From Tissierella sp. MB52-C2 (GTDB lineage: Bacteria; Bacillota; Clostridia; Tissierellales; Tissierellaceae): a stretch of DNA of 64,000 nucleotides. The position numbers were made by a program, and so were the translations under genes. This document shows, in pieces, positions 46,466-55,840 of the stretch (its first letter is position 1; each line of letters starts with the position of its first letter). A model generated the notes under the pieces. The model made no database searches, was not told where the DNA came from, and saw nothing but the letters and a program-made list of their open reading frames with translations. The stretch lies in the NCBI RefSeq assembly GCF_030931715.1, contig NZ_CP133261.1, positions 2,086,643-2,150,642 on the forward strand. Direction: 5' to 3'.

Positions 46466-47351
46466 CTATTTCACTCCCCTTTTCAGTTTTATTAGTATAT
46501 ACAAATACTTCTTCCAAAGTAATCCCTATATTCTCAATAAGCTGAGCCCCTATTTTTTTTAAATCATCTATTAACGCCTCACCATAACTATCAGTAACTA
46601 AATAATATACACTACCAATCTTCTCAATATCTATAATATTTTCTAACTGATTAATTTCTTTTTCTACATCATCTTTAAATACTACTTGTAGTTTTTTCAC
46701 GTTTTCTTTTATTTCATCTATATTTGATTGATATTTGATTTTCCCTTTATTAAGTATTGTGATTTCATCACAGATTTTTTCTAACTCACTAATATGATGG
46801 GAACTTATTATTATAGTTAGATCTCTTTCATCAACTTCATTTATAAGTATACCTAGTAAATCCTTTTTTACAATTGCATCAAGACCTGATGTTGGCTCAT
46901 CTAAGATTAATATTTCTGGTCTAATTGAAAGATTTAGCATAAGAGATAATCTCATTTGCATACCTTTAGATAACTGCTTTATCTTTTTATCCGAATTTAA
47001 TCTAAATATCTTATTATATGCCTGAAAATCCGTCTTAGAAAAATCCTCATAAATGCCAGAATAAAATTCTACAATTTCCCCTACCTTATAATCCTTAAAA
47101 TATTGGTTTCTATCTGCTACATATCCAATTTTCCTTTTCACTTTATTATTATCATAAACTTCTTCCCCTTCCACAAGGACTTTCCCTTCTTTAACATCAT
47201 ATACTCCAGCTAAGATTTGCAAAAGAGTAGTTTTACCAGCACCGTTTTCTCCTATTATTCCATGAATAGTTCCTTTTTTTATCCTTATATTTATATTATC
47301 TAAGACTGTAAAATCTCCAAAGTCTTTTCTCACATCTAATACTTCTATCAT
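46458..47351 (-). CDS. ABC transporter ATPase (YtrB-like)
   Basis: The 297-residue ATPase has Walker A GENGAGKTT, signature LSKGMQMRLSL, Walker B ILILDEPTSGLD and a C-terminal extension of about 80 residues as in ABC-2-type exporters. ATG 47351 follows AAGGAGG at the right distance, and that site lies within the end of the GntR gene. It lies between the GntR regulator and its permease. Confidence 0.92.
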   Translation of the reverse strand: MIEVLDVRKDFGDFTVLDNINIRIKKGTIHGIIGENGAGKTTLLQILAGVYDVKEGKVLVEGEEVYDNNKVKRKIGYVADRNQYFKDYKVGEIVEFYSGIYEDFSKTDFQAYNKIFRLNSDKKIKQLSKGMQMRLSLMLNLSIRPEILILDEPTSGLDAIVKKDLLGILINEVDERDLTIIISSHHISELEKICDEITILNKGKIKYQSNIDEIKENVKKLQVVFKDDVEKEINQLENIIDIEKIGSVYYLVTDSYGEALIDDLKKIGAQLIENIGITLEEVFVYTNKTEKGSEIDE

Positions 47352-47352
47352 T

Positions 47353-47736
47353 TTAATCCTCCTTTTCAATATCGCAGTATATCTTTTCTATTTCCTTAAA
47401 TATCTTTTCCTTATGAAATCCTAGATGTCCTAACTCTATACATATAGTTCTAAGATTTTCTAATGATTTAATTATCCGATCATTATCTATAGGATAATCC
47501 ATAGGTAGGCTTATAAAAGTTCCCCTTCCCCTTACTGTATGGATAATCTTTTGCCTTTCTAACTCTTGATATGCTTTACTGACTGTATTTGGATTAACAG
47601 AGAGCATACTAGCCATTTCCCGAACTGAAGGTAATTTATCATCAGGCTTTAATATATTCTTTAATGATAATTCTTTTATATTATCTATAATCTGTTCGTA
47701 AATTGGTTTATCACTAGTAGTATTTATGTTAAACAT
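47353..47736 (-). CDS. GntR-family regulator, YtrA subfamily
   Basis: The 127-residue regulator has a winged helix (about 10-75, KLPSVREMASMLSVNPNTVS, then KAYQELERQ) and a short helical tail with no large effector domain, the hallmark of the YtrA subfamily. It is the first gene of the ABC operon and ends one base before the ATPase ATG. A matching palindromic operator overlaps its own promoter, so it probably represses itself. Confidence 0.93.
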   Translation of the reverse strand: MFNINTTSDKPIYEQIIDNIKELSLKNILKPDDKLPSVREMASMLSVNPNTVSKAYQELERQKIIHTVRGRGTFISLPMDYPIDNDRIIKSLENLRTICIELGHLGFHKEKIFKEIEKIYCDIEKED

Positions 47737-47760
47737 GGATTTCCTCCTTTCCGTGTATTA

Positions 47761-47785
47761 AGTGTATTATATATAATAGTACACT
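47761..47785. promoter_or_regulatory. probable GntR (YtrA-type) operator
   Basis: AGTGTA (47761-47766) and TACACT (47780-47785) form an inverted repeat with 13 bases between. It covers the -10 box and spacer of the GntR promoter. This is a classic position for repression. Confidence 0.65.
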
Positions 47786-47794
47786 CATTGTAAA
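47766..47794 (-). promoter_or_regulatory. promoter of the GntR-ABC operon
   Basis: TTTACA (minus strand, 47789-47794) and TATAAT (47766-47771) are separated by exactly 17 bases, about 30 bases before the GntR ATG. Confidence 0.75.
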
Positions 47795-47861
47795 GTATAT
47801 ATACCAAATTTTTCAAAAATAAAGAATATGTTTGACATTGGTATTTAAATACTTTTTTATA

Positions 47862-47900
47862 TAAAAAAACTGCTGACAAATTTTATAATTTATCAACAGT
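47862..47900 (-). terminator. terminator of the P-type ATPase gene
   Basis: On the minus strand ACTGTTGATAAATT pairs with AATTTGTCAGCAGT (one mismatch, one G-U), followed by seven T. It lies nine bases after the ATPase stop. Confidence 0.85.
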
Positions 47901-47908
47901 CTAGATTA

Positions 47909-50638
47909 TTATGTTCTTTCTTTTTGTATCTTCAATTTTACTTCTTTTTCAAATTCCTTTTTACCAAATAGAGCTTTATATAATTCTCCTATTATTAAAG
48001 GGAAAAGGGAAAAGCTCATTATAACTCCCCAATCAATTAACTTTAATGGTACCGTATGAAATATTGGTTGAAAAATTGGTATATATATAACCACTAATAA
48101 AAGACAGAAAGAGAATGTAGTTGCATATATCATAGTTGGATTTGAAAATATCCCTATTTCAAAAAGAATATGTCTTTCTGATCTACTGGAATATGCCCTA
48201 AGAAGTTCAGCCATTATTAGTGTTGAAAATGCTATGGTTCTAGCTTTTACTAAACTATCTGGAAATACTTTAAGCCCCCACATATAAGAAATTAACGAAG
48301 TAACACCTATAGCTATACTTTGTACAATAATATTTATCGTCATGGCTCTATCAATTATAGGCGCATCTGGATTCCTAGGTTTTATCTTCATTATATCTTC
48401 TTCACCTTTTTCTACTCCCAGTGCCAATGCCGGGAAGCTATCTGTCACTAAGTTTAACCATAATAATTGTATTGGTAAAAGTGGTATAGGTAAGTTCAGC
48501 AGTATACTGCTAAAAACTATTATGATTTCTCCAATGTTACAGGATAAGAGGAATAGCACAAATTTCTTAATATTACTATAAATTATCCTTCCCTCTTCAA
48601 CGGCTGATACAATACTGGCAAAATTATCATCTGTAAGGATTACTTCAGCAGTATTCTTAGCTACATCAGTTCCAGTAATTCCCATGGAAATTCCTATATC
48701 TGATTTTTTAAGTGCCATGGAATCATTAACACCATCTCCTGTCATTGCAACGATTTCACCATTGGCTTTAAGGGCAGAAACTATTCTAACTTTATGTTCT
48801 GGTGACACTCTAGCATAGACTGTTGTATTCTTCACTATTTTTTTAAGGTCTATATCTGAAATTCTATCTAATTCTTCCCCTACCATGACTTCATTTATGG
48901 ATTTAGCAATACCTAATTCTTTAGCAATTGCATAGGCAGTTTCCTTATAATCACCAGTTATCATAACAGCTCTTATACCTGCCTCTTTACACTTAATAAT
49001 AGCTTCCTTAGCTTCAGGCCTAGATGGATCTATCATACCTACTAAACCAACAAATATCATTTCTTTTTCAATATTATCTGAAGAAATATCCTTTGGAAGG
49101 TTATTATATTCTCTATAGGATAGTGCCAACACCCTTAAGGCATCTTTAGCAAAAAAGTTGTTAACATCTAAAGATTTTTTTCTTAATGTTTCATCCAATT
49201 CTTTTATTTCTCCATTTATATTAATATATTTACATCTTTTAATAATTACATCTGGTGCTCCTTTAGTAAAGGATACTATTTTCCCTGGAATATAATTTTT
49301 ATGAAATGTAGTCATCATCTTTCGGTCAGAATCAAAGGGTATTTCTTCAATTCTAGGATATTCCTTATTCATATTGCCTTTAGTCATATTTCCTTTTTGA
49401 GCCAGAGTAATTAATGCTCCCTCTGTTGGATCTCCTATTACACTGAATATTCCATTGGCTCCATTTATATCTGCATCATTGGCCAATACACCTATGGACA
49501 GTAGTGTTTCCAAACCAACTATTTCATTTGGGTCTACTTTTTTTCCATCTATTTTAAATTCTCCTACAGGATTATATCCTACTCCTGTAGAATTATAAAT
49601 CCTATTACCTGTGAAAATTCTCACTGCTGTCATCTCGTTTTGAGTTAAGGTACCAGTCTTATCTGAGCATATGACTGTTATACTTCCAAGAGTTTCTACG
49701 GCTAAAAGTTTTTTGACTATGGCATTCCTCTTAACCATCTTATTCATTCCTAGGGCTAATACAATTGTTACAATGGCTGGTAAACCTTCAGGAATAGCTG
49801 CAACAGCCAAACTGATTGCTACCATAAACATTTCTATTACTTTCCGCCCTTGTAATATGCCTACAGTAAATACTATTATACATACTGCTATAGTTATTAT
49901 ACCTAAGTACTTTCCTAGCTCATTTAACTTTTTCTGTAATGGAGTTAGTTCTTCTTCAAAGGATTGAATTTGAGTTGCTATTCTTCCAATTTCTGTATTA
50001 TGTCCTGTTTCTACTACTATACCTCTAGCCCTGCCATAGGTTGCAATAGTGCTCATAAACACCATATTATCCCTATCTCCTAAACTCATATTATCTTCAT
50101 AGACCTTATGGCATTTCTTTTCTACAGGTACTGATTCTCCTGTTAAAGATGCTTCATCAATTTTCAGATTAAAACTTTCAACTAATCTTATATCTGCTGG
50201 AACTATATCTCCTGCATCAAGAACAACTAAATCGCCAGGCACTAAATTAGATGCAGGAACTATATCTAAATGCCCATTTCTAATAACCTTAGCCGTTGGA
50301 GATGTGATTTTTTGAAGAGCTTCCAAGGCCCTTTCTGCTCGTCCCTCTTGATAAATCCCCAAAGCTGCATTGACTATTACAATCGATAAAATAACTATGG
50401 AGTCCTTAGTCTCTCCAATAAAGATAGATATTAGAGCTGCAGCAATTAAAATTAAAACTAGAAAATCAGAAAACTGAGCAATAATCTTAGAAAGCAGTCC
50501 TTCTTTTTGCTTTTCTTTCAGCTCGTTTGTTCCATATTTTTCTAATCTTTTTTGGATTTCTAAATCTGTTAAGCCTTTGTCTATACTTGTCCCAAGGTTT
50601 TTTACCACTTCATCTTTCCCCTGTTTATACCAATTCAT
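47909..50638 (-). CDS. P-type calcium-transporting ATPase (PMR1/SERCA-like)
   Basis: The 909-residue pump has an N-terminal cation-ATPase domain, the dephosphorylation motif LTGES, the phosphorylated Asp in CSDKTGTLT and hinge TGDGVNDSMALK. TM4 carries PEGLPA and TM6 LNLVTDSFPA, the calcium-binding residues of type II pumps. Ten helices are expected. It exports Ca2+ (possibly Mn2+) from the cytoplasm using ATP. It is a single gene with its own terminator. Confidence 0.93.
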   Translation of the reverse strand: MNWYKQGKDEVVKNLGTSIDKGLTDLEIQKRLEKYGTNELKEKQKEGLLSKIIAQFSDFLVLILIAAALISIFIGETKDSIVILSIVIVNAALGIYQEGRAERALEALQKITSPTAKVIRNGHLDIVPASNLVPGDLVVLDAGDIVPADIRLVESFNLKIDEASLTGESVPVEKKCHKVYEDNMSLGDRDNMVFMSTIATYGRARGIVVETGHNTEIGRIATQIQSFEEELTPLQKKLNELGKYLGIITIAVCIIVFTVGILQGRKVIEMFMVAISLAVAAIPEGLPAIVTIVLALGMNKMVKRNAIVKKLLAVETLGSITVICSDKTGTLTQNEMTAVRIFTGNRIYNSTGVGYNPVGEFKIDGKKVDPNEIVGLETLLSIGVLANDADINGANGIFSVIGDPTEGALITLAQKGNMTKGNMNKEYPRIEEIPFDSDRKMMTTFHKNYIPGKIVSFTKGAPDVIIKRCKYININGEIKELDETLRKKSLDVNNFFAKDALRVLALSYREYNNLPKDISSDNIEKEMIFVGLVGMIDPSRPEAKEAIIKCKEAGIRAVMITGDYKETAYAIAKELGIAKSINEVMVGEELDRISDIDLKKIVKNTTVYARVSPEHKVRIVSALKANGEIVAMTGDGVNDSMALKKSDIGISMGITGTDVAKNTAEVILTDDNFASIVSAVEEGRIIYSNIKKFVLFLLSCNIGEIIIVFSSILLNLPIPLLPIQLLWLNLVTDSFPALALGVEKGEEDIMKIKPRNPDAPIIDRAMTINIIVQSIAIGVTSLISYMWGLKVFPDSLVKARTIAFSTLIMAELLRAYSSRSERHILFEIGIFSNPTMIYATTFSFCLLLVVIYIPIFQPIFHTVPLKLIDWGVIMSFSLFPLIIGELYKALFGKKEFEKEVKLKIQKERT

Positions 50639-50733
50639 TTTTCTCCTCCATTCTATTTATTTACTGCTTTTCATTTGCTAGTCCTTATATTTATATAGTT
50701 TGTCCTTATGTTTTATGACATTTTTTAAAAATA

Positions 50734-50775
50734 AAAATACTTATTAGAATTGTATACAATTCTAATAAGTATTTT
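50734..50775 (-). terminator. terminator of the liv operon
   Basis: A perfect 42-base palindrome ends in AAAATA/TATTTT on both sides. It lies 16 bases past the livF stop and can also act for readthrough in the plus direction. Confidence 0.8.
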
Positions 50776-50790
50776 AGAGTTTACATAATT

Positions 50791-51495
50791 TTATCCTTCC
50801 AAATAAGCCTTTTTTAATCTTTCATCTGATAAAATTTTCTTTGAATTGCCTTCCATTTCTATTTCACCATTTCTAATTATATATGCTCTATCTGCCACAT
50901 TAAGAGCCATATTGGCGTTTTGTTCTACTAAGAGAACCGTAGTTCCAGATTTATTTATATCTTTTATGATGGAAAATATTTCTTTTACTATAATTGGAGC
51001 AAGTCCCATAGAAGGTTCATCTAATAATATCAACTTAGGTCTTGACATTAAAGCTCTACCTATGGCAAGCATTTGTTGTTCTCCACCTGATAATGTACCT
51101 GCCATTTGATTTTTTCTTTCAAGAAGCCTTGGAAACAAAGAAAATATATTTTCAAAATCCCTTTTAATGTCTTCCTTATGATCTCTTATATATGCTCCCA
51201 TTTCTAAGTTTTCCATTACACTCATTTTAGAAAATATTCTTCTTCCTTCTGGAACATGAGATATTCCCAATTTAACTATACTTGGAACATTTAGAGAGTT
51301 TATATTCTCTCCATTAAATTTTATTTCTCCACTTCTAAGCTTTTCCATTCCTGATATAGCTTTTAAAGTTGTACTTTTTCCTGCTCCATTTGCTCCTATT
51401 AAAGTAACTATTTCCCCTTCCTTTATTTGAACACTTATATTTTTAAGTGCATGGACTCCTCCATAATATACATTTATATTTGAAAGTTCTAACAT
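50791..51495 (-). CDS. livF: branched-chain amino acid ABC transporter ATPase LivF
   Basis: The 234-residue ATPase has Walker A GANGAGKST, signature LSGGEQQMLAIGRAL, Walker B LILLDEPSMGLAP and H-loop VEQNANMAL, which together mark LivF. It overlaps livG by seven bases. It is the last gene of the livKHMGF operon under T-box control. Confidence 0.95.
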   Translation of the reverse strand: MLELSNINVYYGGVHALKNISVQIKEGEIVTLIGANGAGKSTTLKAISGMEKLRSGEIKFNGENINSLNVPSIVKLGISHVPEGRRIFSKMSVMENLEMGAYIRDHKEDIKRDFENIFSLFPRLLERKNQMAGTLSGGEQQMLAIGRALMSRPKLILLDEPSMGLAPIIVKEIFSIIKDINKSGTTVLLVEQNANMALNVADRAYIIRNGEIEMEGNSKKILSDERLKKAYLEG

Positions 51496-52271
51496 TGTGA
51501 AGCCTCCTCACCTAAATATGCCTTAATTACCCTTTCATTTCTTTGTATTTCTAAAGGAGTTCCACTGGCAACTAAATATCCATAATCAAATACAAATATT
51601 CTTTCACAGATATTCATAACCAAAGACATATCATGCTCTATAAGGATTATAGTAAGGTCAAAGGTTTCTCTTATCCATTGAATTAGAAAGTTTAATTCCT
51701 TGGTTTCCTTAGGATTCATTCCTGCAGCAGGTTCATCTAATAATAGTATCTTAGGTTTTGCAGCTAAAGCTCTTGCTATTTCTAGTCTTCTTTGATCTCC
51801 ATAGGAAAGATTTTTAGCCAGCTCATTTTTCTTATCTAATAAATTAAACTTAATTAGAAGCTCTAAAGCTTCATCATAAGTACTTTTTTCAGTCTTATAA
51901 TATGAAGGTAACCTAAAAAATGCAGAGACTATACTATATTTTGGTCCACTATGAAATCCAATAAGTACATTATCTAATACCGTCATATTTTGGAAAAGTC
52001 GTATATTTTGAAATGTCCTGGCGATTCCATAATGGGTTATTTTATGAGGTTTTAAATCTTTAGTATATGCTTTTTTATCTAAATCATAAATTATTTCCCC
52101 TGATGTAGGAGTATATATTCCAGTTAATAAGTTAAAAAATGTAGTTTTTCCAGCACCATTAGGCCCTATCAAACCTATGATTTCACCTTTTTCTATATTT
52201 AAACTAACTTCAGTAACTGCCTTAATACCACCAAAGCTTTTTGATAGATTATTTACTTTCAATACTGACAT
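51489..52271 (-). CDS. livG: branched-chain amino acid ABC transporter ATPase LivG
   Basis: The ATPase has about 260 residues with Walker A GPNGAGKTT, GIARTFQNIRLFQNMTVLDN, signature LSYGDQRRLEIARAL and Walker B ILLLDEPAAGMNP. The ARTFQ and AAGMNP strings separate LivG from LivF. I choose ATG 52271 after AAGGAG; the open frame begins at 52307 inside livM. It overlaps livM by about 23 bases. Confidence 0.95.
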   Translation of the reverse strand: MSVLKVNNLSKSFGGIKAVTEVSLNIEKGEIIGLIGPNGAGKTTFFNLLTGIYTPTSGEIIYDLDKKAYTKDLKPHKITHYGIARTFQNIRLFQNMTVLDNVLIGFHSGPKYSIVSAFFRLPSYYKTEKSTYDEALELLIKFNLLDKKNELAKNLSYGDQRRLEIARALAAKPKILLLDEPAAGMNPKETKELNFLIQWIRETFDLTIILIEHDMSLVMNICERIFVFDYGYLVASGTPLEIQRNERVIKAYLGEEASQC

Positions 52272-53187
52272 TTCTCTTAGCTCCTTTCTTCCATAATTTA
52301 AATTCACCTTTACCTAAAAGTCCTGCTGGTTTATAAACCATTATTGCAAAAAGAACTACTGAATAAACAACCATTCTCAGTTCAGGAATACCTTGAAGGA
52401 ATAATGAAATTATGGATAATAAAATTGCTCCCAAAATTGAACCTTCTATACTTCCCATCCCACCAAATACAACGATTACTAATATATCAATAGATTTCAT
52501 AAATCCAAAAGAGTCTGGCTTTATAAAGTAAAAATAATTAGCATAAAGTGAACCTGCGACACCTGCAAAGAATGCACCAATGGCAAAGGCTAAAACCTTA
52601 TAAAACGTAGTATTTATTCCCATGGCCTCAGCTGCAATTTCATCTTCTCTTATGGCTATACATGCTCTTCCATGGTATGAATTAATAAAATGTTTAATTA
52701 AAAATACCGTAGCTACTGTAATCATAAATATCCAGGTCCAATTTGTATATTGAGGAATATCATTGAATCCAATAGCTCCACCTATATAATCTATATTTAA
52801 AGCTATAATCCTTACAATCTCACCAAATCCAAGAGTTGCTATAGCAAGATAATCTCCCTTTAATCTTAATGTTGGTATGCCAATAAGAATACCTGCAAAG
52901 GCGGCAATAACTCCTGATACTAATATGGATACTATAAAAGGTTGTCCAAGCTTTGCAGTAAATACTGCTGATGTATAAGCACCTATTGACATAAATGCTG
53001 CATGACCTAAGGAAAATTGACCAGTGAACCCTGTAATTAAGTTTAATCCAACAGCTAGTATAATATTGATTCCAATAAGAAATATATTTAATTGTAAATA
53101 AGAATCTATTATTCCTATATCTAGTAATATCTTTATCAGAAAATAAATTATAGTTAATATACTAAAACTTATAATATTCTTTTTCAT
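52249..53187 (-). CDS. livM: branched-chain amino acid ABC transporter permease LivM
   Basis: The 312-residue permease has about nine helices. GLNLITGFTGQFSLGHAAFMS and RLKGDYLAIATLGFGEI are LivM signatures, and FGGMGSIEGSILGA is the coupling region near the C-terminus. It pairs with LivH in the membrane. It lies 12 bases after livH. Confidence 0.95.
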   Translation of the reverse strand: MKKNIISFSILTIIYFLIKILLDIGIIDSYLQLNIFLIGINIILAVGLNLITGFTGQFSLGHAAFMSIGAYTSAVFTAKLGQPFIVSILVSGVIAAFAGILIGIPTLRLKGDYLAIATLGFGEIVRIIALNIDYIGGAIGFNDIPQYTNWTWIFMITVATVFLIKHFINSYHGRACIAIREDEIAAEAMGINTTFYKVLAFAIGAFFAGVAGSLYANYFYFIKPDSFGFMKSIDILVIVVFGGMGSIEGSILGAILLSIISLFLQGIPELRMVVYSVVLFAIMVYKPAGLLGKGEFKLWKKGAKRNVSIESK

Positions 53188-53199
53188 GTCTCTATCCTC

Positions 53200-54084
53200 C
53201 TATACCTTTTCTTTTATAGTCTTTCCTAAAAGTCCATTAGGCTTAATTAGCAAAACTATAATTAATATTGAAAAGGCAACAGCATCTTTGAATACTGAGC
53301 CACCATAAGCAGATACAAGAGTTTCTGTCATTCCTAAGAAAAATCCTCCAAATACTGCTCCAGGAATAATTCCAATTCCCCCTAATACTGCTGCAACAAA
53401 GGCCTTTAATCCTGGGACTACTCCCATTAGAGGATTTATAGTATTATAATATACTCCTACAAGAACTCCAGCTGCCCCTGCTAAGGAAGAACCGATGGCA
53501 AAAGTATAAGATATGGTCTTGTTCACATCTACTCCCATAAGTTCTGCTGCATCCTTGTCTAATGATACTGCTCTCATGGCTTTTCCTACCTTAGTTTTAT
53601 GAACTACATACTGAAGTCCTGCCATTAATAAAACAGTAATTAAAATAATGTAAATATTCTTCAAATCTATTATAATTTTCCCATTAAATAATGTAAGTAT
53701 TTTATTCTGTAATACCTCTGGAAATGTTCTTGTATCAGGCTTTACAAAGTATACCATAGTATATTCTAAAAATAAGGATACGGATATAGCAGTAATAAGA
53801 GCTGCAATTCTTGTAGAATTTCTTATGGGCTTATATGCCACTTTTTCTATTATCATACCTAGAATACTGCAAACCAACATTGATATTAGCAATGATGGAA
53901 AAAATCCTAGTCCTAGAAAGGTAGTTAAAGCAAATCCCACATAGGCTCCTATCATATAAATATCTCCATGAGCAAAGTTAATTAAATTTATGATTCCATA
54001 TACCATAGTGTAACCTAAAGCTATTAACGCATATATGCTTCCAAGAGATATTCCATTTATTAATTGTTGTAATAATTGTTCCAT
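53200..54084 (-). CDS. livH: branched-chain amino acid ABC transporter permease LivH
   Basis: The 294-residue permease has about eight helices, with GISLGSIYALIALGYTMVYG, NFAHGDIYMIGAY, MRAVSLDKDAAELMGVDVN and AAVLGGIGIIPGA, all standard for LivH. It partners LivM, LivF and LivG. The binding protein gene lies 77 bases upstream. Confidence 0.95.
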   Translation of the reverse strand: MEQLLQQLINGISLGSIYALIALGYTMVYGIINLINFAHGDIYMIGAYVGFALTTFLGLGFFPSLLISMLVCSILGMIIEKVAYKPIRNSTRIAALITAISVSLFLEYTMVYFVKPDTRTFPEVLQNKILTLFNGKIIIDLKNIYIILITVLLMAGLQYVVHKTKVGKAMRAVSLDKDAAELMGVDVNKTISYTFAIGSSLAGAAGVLVGVYYNTINPLMGVVPGLKAFVAAVLGGIGIIPGAVFGGFFLGMTETLVSAYGGSVFKDAVAFSILIIVLLIKPNGLLGKTIKEKV

Positions 54085-54161
54085 TTTTTAACTTCCTTTC
54101 TGTAAGTTTTTATGAACAATGTCTTTAAAAGAAGATTCTTAAAGACATTGTTCAATTTATA

Positions 54162-55334
54162 TTATTTTGGATCCAATTTCTTTAAGAATGTTGGAACTCC
54201 ATCTTTCATTTCTATTATTGTTACAGATTTTATTGGGTTATGATTTTCATCTATGGAAACTGTTCCTGTTACACCTTTAAAATCTTTAGTTGAAGCAAAG
54301 GCATCTTTTAGTTTCTCTGAATTTACTTCTCCTGCTCTTTCTAAAGCATCTTTGAAGAAATAACCTAAATCATATCCTAAAGCGTTGAAAGCATCAGCTT
54401 CTTTACCATATCTTGCCTTAAAATCTTTTTTAAATTTAACTACTTCTTCTGCATCATCCATTGGAGAATAGTGACTTGAATAATATACATCATTTAAAAC
54501 ACCTTTTCCTGCAATTTCAGTAAGTTTTGGAGATTCATATCCATCAGCACCAAGGATTGGTACATTTAACCCTAATTCTCTTGCCTGTCTAACAATTAAG
54601 CCAACTTCTTCATAATATCCAGGAACAAATAACACCTCTGGATTTAGCCCTTTAAGACTTGTTAGTACTGCTTTAAAATCTGTATCTTTAGCTTGATAGG
54701 CTTCTTCCGATAAAATTTTTCCTCCTTGACTTGTAAAAGTTTCTTTAAAAGCCTTTGAAAGTCCTTTAGCATAATCAGATGTACTGTCAGCTAATATTGC
54801 TGCATTTTTAAAGTTTAAATCATTTAAAGCAAATTCTGCCATCATAACTCCTTGAAATGAATCACTAAAACAAGTTTTAAATATATATTCTCTAACATTT
54901 CCATTGCTATCAACAGTGACATCATCTGCTGTAGCTGAAGCAGATACTAGAGGAATTTTATTTTGTGTAGCCGCTGGTATGGCAGCCTTTGTATTTCCTG
55001 ATGTGGCAGGTCCAAGTAATGCAACAACCTTATCTCTAGTTGCTAATCTTGTGGAAACATTAGCTGATTCTGTGTCTTCTGATTTATTGTCAACTTTTAT
55101 AGGTACTATTTGCTTTCCAAATACTCCTCCATTTTTATTTATTTCTTCAATGGCTAATAATACTCCATCACTTAAATTTTGACCATAGGTAGCAACATCC
55201 CCTGATAATTCATAGTTTACTCCAACTTTTATTGTATCTCCATTATCTTGATTTCCTGTAGTTTTTGCTGCACATCCTGATATAAAACTTAATATAAGCA
55301 CTAATGATAATGTTCCTAATAATTTTTTATTCAT
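54162..55334 (-). CDS. livK: branched-chain amino acid binding lipoprotein LivK
   Basis: The 390-residue periplasmic-binding-protein-like lipoprotein has lipobox SFISGC (Cys21) and a peripla_BP_6 domain: GVNYELSGDVATYGQ, GVLLAIEEINKNGGVFGK, ALLGPATSGNTKAAIP and FNALGYDLGYF. It captures Leu/Ile/Val outside the membrane for LivHM. It is the first gene of the operon, directly after the T-box leader. GGAGAGG lies upstream of the ATG. Confidence 0.92.
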   Translation of the reverse strand: MNKKLLGTLSLVLILSFISGCAAKTTGNQDNGDTIKVGVNYELSGDVATYGQNLSDGVLLAIEEINKNGGVFGKQIVPIKVDNKSEDTESANVSTRLATRDKVVALLGPATSGNTKAAIPAATQNKIPLVSASATADDVTVDSNGNVREYIFKTCFSDSFQGVMMAEFALNDLNFKNAAILADSTSDYAKGLSKAFKETFTSQGGKILSEEAYQAKDTDFKAVLTSLKGLNPEVLFVPGYYEEVGLIVRQARELGLNVPILGADGYESPKLTEIAGKGVLNDVYYSSHYSPMDDAEEVVKFKKDFKARYGKEADAFNALGYDLGYFFKDALERAGEVNSEKLKDAFASTKDFKGVTGTVSIDENHNPIKSVTIIEMKDGVPTFLKKLDPK

Positions 55335-55377
55335 TTAAAACACCTCTCCAATATTATTTTTTATAAAAATGGTTTTA

Positions 55378-55415
55378 AAAAAGCCCCTACATGTATATCA
55401 AATACACGTAGAGGC
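55378..55415 (-). terminator. T-box regulated terminator
   Basis: On the minus strand GGCCTCTACGTGTAT pairs with ATACATGTAGGGGC and ends in TTTTTT. The 5' part overlaps the antiterminator arm of the T-box, as expected for mutually exclusive folds. Confidence 0.9.
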
Positions 55416-55640
55416 CATTAAGCGTTACCACTCCACTTTATAATTATCTCACGATAATTAACTTATTAGGTTCTATCAAACCCTGATTTTATAACGGAAT
55501 CTCCCGATAAAGCCTACTTTATTTTCAGCCTTATAACTCTAAAGTGATTGTTCCCTATTTTATCAATACTGGTTCTCAGCTAATCCAGTTCTCTGTAATT
55601 GATTTCTTAAATAGTTCACTCTTTATCTTAGTCTTTATAT
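55416..55640 (-). promoter_or_regulatory. T-box leader, probably isoleucine-specific, controlling livKHMGF
   Basis: The minus strand shows the stem I elements: AGTGA loop-E strand, AGAGA-type segment ACAGAGAACTGG and distal loop ATTAGCTGAGAACC. The specifier loop GGAACAATCAC follows. The conserved T-box sequence AAAGTGGAGTGGTAACGC is at about 55421-55439. AUC followed by A is the best-placed specifier codon (isoleucine) and suits a branched-chain importer; the exact triplet is my reading. Uncharged tRNA-Ile would switch the operon on. Confidence 0.88.
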
Positions 55641-55684
55641 TTAATTAACTTACTCGATTGCAATCGAAATTATATTTAAAAACT

Positions 55685-55713
55685 ACTATAGCACCATAAA
55701 GCAACAGTGTCAA
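55685..55713 (-). promoter_or_regulatory. promoter of the T-box/liv operon
   Basis: The minus strand has a perfect TTGACA (55708-55713), 17 bases, then TATAGT (55685-55690). The predicted start is about 35 bases before the T-box stem I. A small palindrome CGATTGCAATCG lies at the likely transcript start. Confidence 0.85.
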
Positions 55714-55779
55714 TAGTTAATTGAAACTTTTTTAAAAAATAATTTCAATTAACTAAATTTTCAACTTTATCTTTAAACC

Positions 55780-55808
55780 TTGATATTTTATTTTTTATTT
55801 GATATTAT
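55780..55808 (+). promoter_or_regulatory. promoter of the MerT-like selenoprotein gene
   Basis: TTGATA (55780-55785), 17 bases, TATTAT (55803-55808), 32 bases before the ATG. It is divergent from the liv promoter, about 65 bases away. Confidence 0.6.
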
Positions 55809-55840
55809 TAAACAAACACATACCCTAGGGAGGTTTATTT

